From Cervus elaphus (Eukaryota; Chordata; Mammalia; Artiodactyla; Cervidae): a stretch of DNA of 64,000 bases. Every line of letters begins with the position of its first letter. Position 1 is the stretch's first letter. The position numbers and the translations under genes were made by a program. This document shows, in pieces, positions 53,001 to 62,000 of the stretch. Location of the stretch: NCBI RefSeq assembly GCF_910594005.1, contig NC_057818.1:9543501-9607500 (forward strand). The letters run 5' to 3'. The notes under the pieces are model-generated. The model worked only from the letters and a program-made list of their open reading frames with translations, made no database searches and was not told the origin of the DNA.

Positions 53001-56000
53001 CAAAATGTCAGAAGTGCCGGAGTTGAGAATCCCTATAACTATAAGCTCCATGACTGAAGATGGCCTCTGTCTCTTCCTTATTTTGTGACCTCAACTGGAT
53101 GCTGTGAACCACATTTGTGTCTTGGACATATGAAGAAACTGGCTAAGAGGACCCTAGACACCAAGTTGGGAAGGGAAGATGAGGGAGGTTTGGAAGGGGA
53201 GCCACACACCCCAAATACCTTCAAGAGGAACCGCCACATGGTAAGTCCCAAATGACCCTCTGAGGTTCTCTTTCTCATAGGAGAAGGTTGTATTGAGTCC
53301 TGCCACCTCAAAGGTCAAACCCTCTGGGATGCCGTGAGCCACCGAGACGTTGACTAGTAGGTCCTGTCCAAGCTCCAAGTGGTCAGAAGCCAAGGAGGCC
53401 TGAAGCCCCGACAGAGCCTCCACGAAGTGGACAGTGATGTTTCTGGAAGGGGTGGAGGTGGTGGTGTCGCTGGTGGCTCGGATCTCCAGGTAGTGCATCC
53501 CTGGGCCCATTTGGCGCTGGACTCCTCTGTCCAGGGTCAGGTTGTACGGCAGCGGGCCCCTCTGCGTGGTGAACTCAGCCAGGGTTGTGTTACCTGACAG
53601 CACGGTGTAAGTCACCCCTGTTCCTAGGTGGAGTAAGAAACATTTAAGGATGTCAGTAACAACATGCAGTAGGTTATACTGAGATAGTTCAGGCTCCAGT
53701 TCAGACTGTGAAGTCAGAGTCCACGTATCCACATAGACGTGGATATAAAGATGTATGTACGGGTATATCCTCCCCCAGCTAATTAACACTGATCTCTGAG
53801 TATTGGGTTCACAAGTGATTTTTCTTTCGGGGTCCTCACTGCTCACCTGCATAGTCTTAATTATTTCCATCTCCCTGACTGGCCACCTGAAACCCTGCCC
53901 AATGAGAGAACTCAGCCCATTCACATTAAGATAGGGCTCCCTTACAGCTTGGGGGTGGTTGTGCTACCTGGATGCTAAATATTGTGGTTGACTCTTAAAA
54001 TATGATTTAAGCCCCCAAATTAATATTCTTTCCAATAGAAACCAAGCTAGTGTGTTTCTTTTTTGAGTGATGGTGATGTTGATGGGGGTGATGATGGTGG
54101 TGATAGCCCTCTGAGAACACGAACCTTGACTTTCATGTTTATTGCTGCCTTCCCCATATCTGGCAAAGAGTAGTCACTCAATTATATTTGTAGAATGAAA
54201 AAAAGATTGTCTCAAGCTTTCCCAGGTGCACCTAGGTTGCATCTTCAGCCAACCAGCACACCAGAACAGAAAGGAGCCCCAAGCACTGTGTTTAAAGTCC
54301 GGTTATAGCTCCATGAAGTTGCTGCTCTGAGTGAGGCTCCAGGGGGTGTGAGGTTGGGCTGAGACCTGTCCTCCTCCCCACAGCTCTGTGCCGCTCAGTG
54401 GCCTCTGTCCAGATCTCAGACTGGACCTGTGCCTTGAGGAAAGATGCTGCTTCGGATGAGGTCAGGTCTTGGTTAGAAGGGTTCTCTATGGACAGAAGGG
54501 GTGATACGCAAAGTATTTAGCAACTGCCATTGCATGGGCACTAACAAAGTAGAATGATGTCCTGATAAATCAGAATGGACACTGTGACCAATCGAAATGG
54601 ATGCTGTGACCAATTAGAAGGACATTGTGACCAATGAGAAATATTGCTGTGACCAGCTGGAATGAATGCCATGACCAATCAGAATGGATACCATGACCAA
54701 TCAGAATGGACATGATGACCACGCAGAATGGCCTCTGTGACCAGTGAGAAGGGAAACGGAACAACCAGATGTATGCCAGCCGTAACAGCTGCTGCGGCTG
54801 TGCCAGTGTGTGCCGCTGAATGTTAGCTTGAACTGGGGCAGTGTGATTGTGCCAGGCTGGTCAGTGCTGGCTGAGCTGAGATGCGCTCAGGCCCAGCTGG
54901 TAGCCCTCACACTCCTCTTTACATTCCCCCAACGGGGTGGCTTGGAGGTCCATTTCTTGCAACGGGACATGGGCATGCCAAGGATCTTTAGGAGGCTAGT
55001 TGCCCTCACTAGTCTTGTGACTTAGGCCAAATTTCTAAACATTTCTTCCCTTTCTCCCTTTGTAAAATATACTGGGTAGACTAGTATATATATAGCACTT
55101 AGACCAGGTTCTGGTATACACTAGGTGCTAGATAAATGAATGGCTGAAAAAACTGACTCCATAAATCATTGCTCTTAGTATTTATTGAAGCCTGGGAGGT
55201 GGATGGATAGATTTGGGGCAAATCAAGGTTGCCTTGATCTTGACCATTTCTGCAGACTCACCTCCATCAAGCTCCACCTGAACCCACAGAGGGTCCCCGA
55301 AGACTGCCCGGCAGAAGGGGCTGGCTCCTGATGTAGTCAGGCCAGAGCACCCAGTCACACGGAGCCTGTCTGTGTTGTCTTGAATCATCAATTGCTTCTG
55401 AGCCATCACATGCCACTCGCTGGTCGAACACTCAGCAAACACGGTGAAATCCCCAGGGGCTGTGAATTGGTGGGTCACTCTGCTGGACAGACTGCCATCA
55501 ACAGTCAGAAACGTTGCCAGTGTTGGGCTCACACAAATACATGATTCACACGTGTACACACATGTACTCACCCACGGCACATCTTCCCTGCTCTGCAAGG
55601 ATAAAAGGAATGAAGAAAAATATGCTACACAACTAAGCCAGGGCTCAGTGTTCACAAAGGTTACATTAAGACTCCCAAAGCAAATGAGAAGTGGAAGAAA
55701 TAGCTCTGACTAACCAGGGAGCCAAATATTTGGCTGTGAGTCTGTTCTCTGCCATTTACTGCCTCTGTGGTTCATAGAAACCCCCTCTTTGGGCCTTCTT
55801 GTTTAGTCTGTAAAATACTGTGCCCAGTCTACCTCTCTGAGCTTTCTTTTCCCATCTGTAAAATGGGATCAGAGTCCAAACATATCAGAATTGTGGCTGT
55901 TTTGCTTCTCATTTTCCCGAGGGGACTAATTTAAATCTCTAAAATGGCCCAAAAAGATCCTCATCACCTCCCTTCCTGTCCCTCTCCTCAGCCCCTGCCA

Positions 56001-59000
56001 CACTCCCCTTCTCTGACTATCCTAGTAGCTCAGACCTCTTTCCAGTTCATAGGACTTGTCACCTCTTCCCCACCCAAAGGCCAGTAAGCATGCTGTTCTT
56101 TGCAGGGAAAACTCCTGCCCTTCTCTCTGCTCATACTTTTGGTCTTCCTTCAGTTCTCATTTTAAACATTGCCTCCTCTGGGAAGTTCTCCTAGATTCCC
56201 TTTATAGACACTGTAGCTTCACTGCTTCTCCTGGGTGACCCTTGCTTACTCACTGTCCTTCTTCTCTGCAGGGCTGTCAGTGCAGATAGTATCTGTTTAG
56301 GTCTCCCTTTATACCTGGCACCAGCACAGCACCTAGCACATAACAAATGCTTGAGAAATAGTTTACAAAAGGACACAGTTGTGAAAAAGCTTGGAGAACA
56401 GTGACCTGATTCTTGGTGCCAACCAAGATGGAGTTAGCCCATGATAGCCTGTTTCTTCATTAATGTACAACTAAGATGCTGGGAGAACACAAAAACGATG
56501 AGAGGACCTTGAAAAGGAAACACCAGCAGGCAGATTGAGGACAAAAGTAAAAGCTCTAAGAATCATCCATAAAGATGGGAGTTTCCTGTTTTCCTTCTTT
56601 CCTTTTTTTTTAAGTCCCTTTTATCTTTTGACTTTGTCCCAGTGGTAGTCTGAGTCATGGTACTGCACAGTGAGTAAAGAAAACAAAAACCTGAAGAGAA
56701 ATCCCTTCTGTTAGCCAGAGGGCCAGAGAAAGGGGCCTAGTGAGTCAGAGTACAGAGGAAATACCCATTTTTTGTTTCGTGTTGTTTCTCTTTTCTTCTC
56801 TCCTGTCCCCATCCCAAGCTCTCCTCTCTCTTGGAGCTGCATGGACTGTGTGGGATGATGCAGAAATACCTAAGAGAAAACTGATCTTTCTATCCAGAGG
56901 AACCATGGAAAGGGGACTGTGGAAGCTGGAGATTGTAGGGAAAGTCCTGAAAAGGAGAGAAGAGAATTCCCTAATTCTGCGTGTGACCTAGCATGAATCA
57001 TGAGTTCACCCGTAATGTGTGCACGTGCAGAACAGACCCAAAGATAGTAAACAGACCCAAACATAGTAAAAGCCTTTAGTAAAGGACTGAACTACAAGGT
57101 AAACCAGCACCCCAAGTGGCACATGAGTGGAACAGAACCTGACAGCTTTGGAAACTGAACTGGTGTGCGAATCTCTGCTCATAGAAGGCAGGTCAGAATG
57201 TGTGGTCTGCATCTAATTGAGTTGGTTGTCTGCTAAAATAAAACAAACAAACAAAATATTAACATTTTCCAGAGCATTTTAAAAAGAACACAGAGGAAAA
57301 AAAAAAAAAAGAACACAGAGTCTTGGAACCTACTACCCAAAATGTTCAGAATACAATTCAAAATTGCCTGATACACAAAGAACAAGGAAAATGTGACCAA
57401 ATTTCAGGGAAAATCATCGATATATGTCAGCTCTGAGATGACTCAGATATTGAAATTACCAAAGACTTTAACCCAGGGATTATAACCATGCTCCACAAAG
57501 TAAAAGGAAATCCTCTTGAAATGAATGAAAAGATAGACATTCTCAGCAGGGAAGTATAAACCATTAAAAGCCAAATGGAAATTTTAGAAATGAAAAGCAC
57601 AATGTATGAAACAAAAGACTCCTTGGATGGATTTAATAGCAGGATAGAGACAGAAGAGGAAAAAGTCACCTAATAACCTAAAGATAGAGCAGGAGGAATT
57701 GTCCAACCTAGAGAACACAGAGGGAAAAGAGATTAAATTTGTTGAAATGAGTAGAATGTCTGCAATTTGTGAAACAATATCTAAAAGGTAAACATTTGTG
57801 TTATTTTAGCACCAGAGAGAAAGAGCTTGGTGTAGAAAAATATATTTGAAGAAATAATGGCTGAAATTTTTCCAGATTTGGCAAAACACATAAATTCAAA
57901 GATTCGAGAAGTTCTATGAAACCAAATGTAAACAAAAAACAAACAAGCAAAAAAACTCAAAGCACGCCCACACAATTGCTGAATAGCTTGAAAATCAAAA
58001 GAATAAAAAGAAAATCTCAAAATCGTGCTGAAGAAAAATGATACACTGCATATATAGAGGGGCTTCCCAGGTGGCACTATTGGAAAAGAAACTGCCTGCC
58101 AATGCAGGAGATGTAAAAAACACGGTTTGGATCCCTGGGTTAGGAAGATACCCTGGAGAAGGGCATAGCAACCCACTCCAGCATTCTTGCCTGAAGAATC
58201 CCATGGACAGAGGAGCCTGGAGGACTGCAGTCCACAGGGTCACAAAGAGTTGGACACAGCTGAAGTGACTTGCCTCCCACATACAGAGGAAACAGTGATT
58301 TGAATGACTGTAGATTTCTTTGGAAACTGTGGAGGTCAGAGACAGTGAATGACATCTTCAAAAGGCAAAAAAAACTGTCAACACATAATTCTATAGCCGG
58401 CAAAAGTATCTTCCAGGAATTAAAGCAAAATAAACACATTATCAGGAATAAAGAAATTCTCTAAGAGACTTTGTTGCTGTAAAATCTACTTTAAAGGAAA
58501 TGCTGAAGGAAGTTTTTCCAGCTGAAGGGAAATGATATCAGAGGGAAACTTGGAACTTCAGGAGTGAAGGGAGAGCACAAGAAAAGGTAAATGTCTTGGT
58601 AAATGTAGACTATTTTTTTCCTCTTAAGTTCTTTGATATATGCATAACTGTTGAAAGGGCTTTTCAATGTATATAAGTGCCCTACAATTGACAATTATAA
58701 CATAAAAGATGGAAGGCAAAGGAAACCATATGCTAATAAGGCCTTAACATTTTACCTGAAGTGGTAAAATATTAACTCTAAGTGAATATTTACCACTGAG
58801 AGTTAATAAAGTGAAAGTTTATATATATATATATTATAATCCCCAAAGAAACTACTTAAAACGTTATCCAAATAAGTGTTACCAAAAAGCCAATAAATAA
58901 GCAAAAATAGAATACTGAAAATATTCAAATTATTCAAAAGAGGGCAAGAAAGGAGAGAAACAAGGGGGAAGTAAACAGAGGGTACAAATAGAACACAAAT

Positions 59001-62000
59001 AACAAAATAACAGACCTAAATCTAACTATATCAATAATTACATCAATTGTAAATGGTCTAAACATAGCAATTATTATGCCAGACAGGATTGAATAAAAAC
59101 CAAGACTCAACCACATGCTGTCTACTAGATGCCCACTTTAAATATAACAATATGGCTAGGTTAAGAGTAAAAAGATAAAGATGTAACAGTAAACACTAAT
59201 CAAAAGAATTCTGGAGTGTCCATTAATATCAAACAGTGTAGATTTCAGAATAAAAAAGCTCTTACTCTTTATAGAAATGTGAGGGATAGCTTTGAATCTA
59301 GCCCATTTTTTAGCAATCCATCTGGAAGAAGCAATTTATTTCATTCTCTAAACTCTGATGCCAACTGAAATTGCTCAGGACTAAAAAGCAGGGAAATGGA
59401 TTTTTTTCCCCTGATTTCTCTCTCAGTGATCTCACCCAAGGGAGAAGAGCACAAAGTGGTGTAGTAACTGCTGCCACCAAAGAGAAGCTGTGCTCGGAGT
59501 ACAAAACAACGGAGACAAGAACTTAAGTTTAATAATCCTCTGACCCAGCAATTCCACTCCTGGGTGTAAGCCCAACAGAAATGTGTACATATATGCTTGA
59601 AAAGTCACTTAGTGGAGTGTTCACAGCTGCACAAGTTGTATTAATAATAGTCCACATGTGAAACCATCCCTATGCATATCAGTGCTAGAACGAATAGAGG
59701 ACTATCATACAACAGAGTGTTATATGGCAATGAGGAAAAAGAAACCATAGTTATACACAACAACATGGGTCAATCTCAGGAACATGCTTATTGAGCAGAA
59801 GTAGGACACAAAAGAAAATATACTTCATGGTAATATTTATATAATCTTCAAACAGATCACAGTATTCAATGATGTTAGAAATCAGTATCCTTGGTGGCGC
59901 CCTGGAGGATTTCTGGGGGGGCGGGCCATGTTTTGTTTCTTGATCTGGATGCTGGTTATATGCCTGAGTTTATTGTGTAAAAAATTAATTGAGCTGTATC
60001 TTCTGTATCTTCTTGTGTGCTTTTCTGTACACACCTTGTACCTCCATAAAATGTTTAAAAATTAGTTCAAGACTCCCTCACTTACTGACTTGTATACGTT
60101 GCTTTGATATTTGACATGACTGGAATACAGTTTAATGGAAAGGGAAGGTCGCCCTCCAGACGCAGAGGTGTCCAGAGGTGACTTGAAATAGACCCAAGAA
60201 TAACAGCAATGCCCGGATCTGCCAGTAGGTGGCACTGAGTTATCCAGCACTAGGACAAACTTCACTTTATGCTAATTGTCCCTTAAGGCATGTAATATAA
60301 TTTCAGAAATGTAGAAAGTTGCCGGTGACAAGCAAAGAAACAAAACAGCTTGCCATGCAAATGAACACCAGACATGGGGGTGCAAGGCAAGCATTCAAAG
60401 GAGAAATCCTTTGACTAAACTATGATGTTTCTGTTTGAGGATCCTATACTGTTTAGTTGGTAAGTTGGGTCTGATTCTTTTGCAGCCCCATGGACTGTAG
60501 CCTGCCAGGCTCCCCTGTCCATGGGGTTTCCCTGGCAGGAATACTGGAGTGGGTTGCCATTTCCTTTTCCAGAGGATCTTCCCAATCCAGGGATAGAACC
60601 ATTGTTTCCTGCGCTGGCAGGGGGATTCTTCACTGCTGAGCCCCTGGGAGAGCCCTCCTATCCCATTAACTCAGCTGATTTATCTGGTATGGAAATGAAT
60701 GGTCCGATTTAAAAAGCGCACCTCATACTCTAATGAGGAGTTAAGCAAAAATAGGAGTCTGTACAAACACATTTTAAAAGAGTATAGTGACATTCATGCA
60801 AAGTATGTGACTTCTGTACACTTAAAATTCATGCTATTTTCACACTGTGAATTGAGCGCTGAGGCTGCTAGTGCAGATAAGAGAGCATCAGAAATATATC
60901 TCCTAATGTTAAAAAAAAAATCATAGAAGAAGGTGAGTGGGTAGTTTCAAGGTCTAACAAATCTTTAAAGTAGACAAAATTGGATTATTTGGGTGGGGTG
61001 ATGGTGAAGGGTGTCATTATCTATTTCTTTCGAAAGAGAAAAAAAAATACCAGTAACTTTTACTTACAGGACTGCCCAGAGGGATTGCAAATGTAAAGCA
61101 TTGCTTATGCTGTTTCTCTTAGATTATGAAAAAAATTAATCAGAGAATTCCAGAGAGTAATATGATAAATACCCTTGAATTCACCATCCTGAGTGGACAA
61201 ATATTTGCACTTTTGTCCCACTTGCTCCAGTTTTTAACTATATTTGTATGTCACTGAAATATCCTTGTGTAACTAAAGACCTTAGCAGGGTTATAGTCAG
61301 TCAATTTTAACTTATGCCAAATACAATTTGTATGAAATTTGGGAGGTGAAAGATTGTGTAACATAGCATTTCTTGTTTTATTAATGAAATACTAGCAAAT
61401 GGGAAGAAACCCACAGAATAATGCCTTGGATATTTCTATCATTTAAATGTTTTTCCCCCACAAAGCATCTTCATGTATAATTTATTTTATTCTGTGAAAC
61501 TGTTAACACATTATTGACCAGAAACATATTAACAACACAGGTATTAATTTCGACAAAAATTCCCTGGTCAATAAATGTGTTAAGATTGCCATCAATATAA
61601 ATGTGATAGGGAAGGAAATGGAAACCCAGGTATTATCTCTGCATCTTAAATTGTATCTGGGATAAGAAGCCCAGCCTCTAGACACAGTTTATTTGGCAGC
61701 ATGGCACAATGCCTGAGACCCCAGAGGATTTCTGAGCTTGAGAACCCAGCACACTCACTGGACCAGATCTGGGCTGTGGGCAGGGCTTGCCCTTCGTTTG
61801 TCCCCGCCCACCCAGGCCTTTCAGGAAGGCCAGGTACCCGCGTGGTTGGATTCAGAAACCTAGCCTCACGAGGTAGACCCAGAGATGTTTCAGGGTTAGG
61901 TGAGGGGCTTGTGGGCCTCCATGATTTCCCTGAGGATCCTTGTTGAACTGGGGCCCCTGAAATGAACCAGAACCCAAGGAGGACCTGGAACTGATGGGGC

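Noticed and set aside
54559..54756. CRISPR-like array
   Set aside because: The repeat is continuous without unique spacers and the DNA is mammalian.
54570..54764. Repeat-protein-like ORF with recurring IGHxIHSDWS units
   Set aside because: It is the minus-strand reading of the 22-bp minisatellite; a unit not divisible by three but near-constant happens to stay open.
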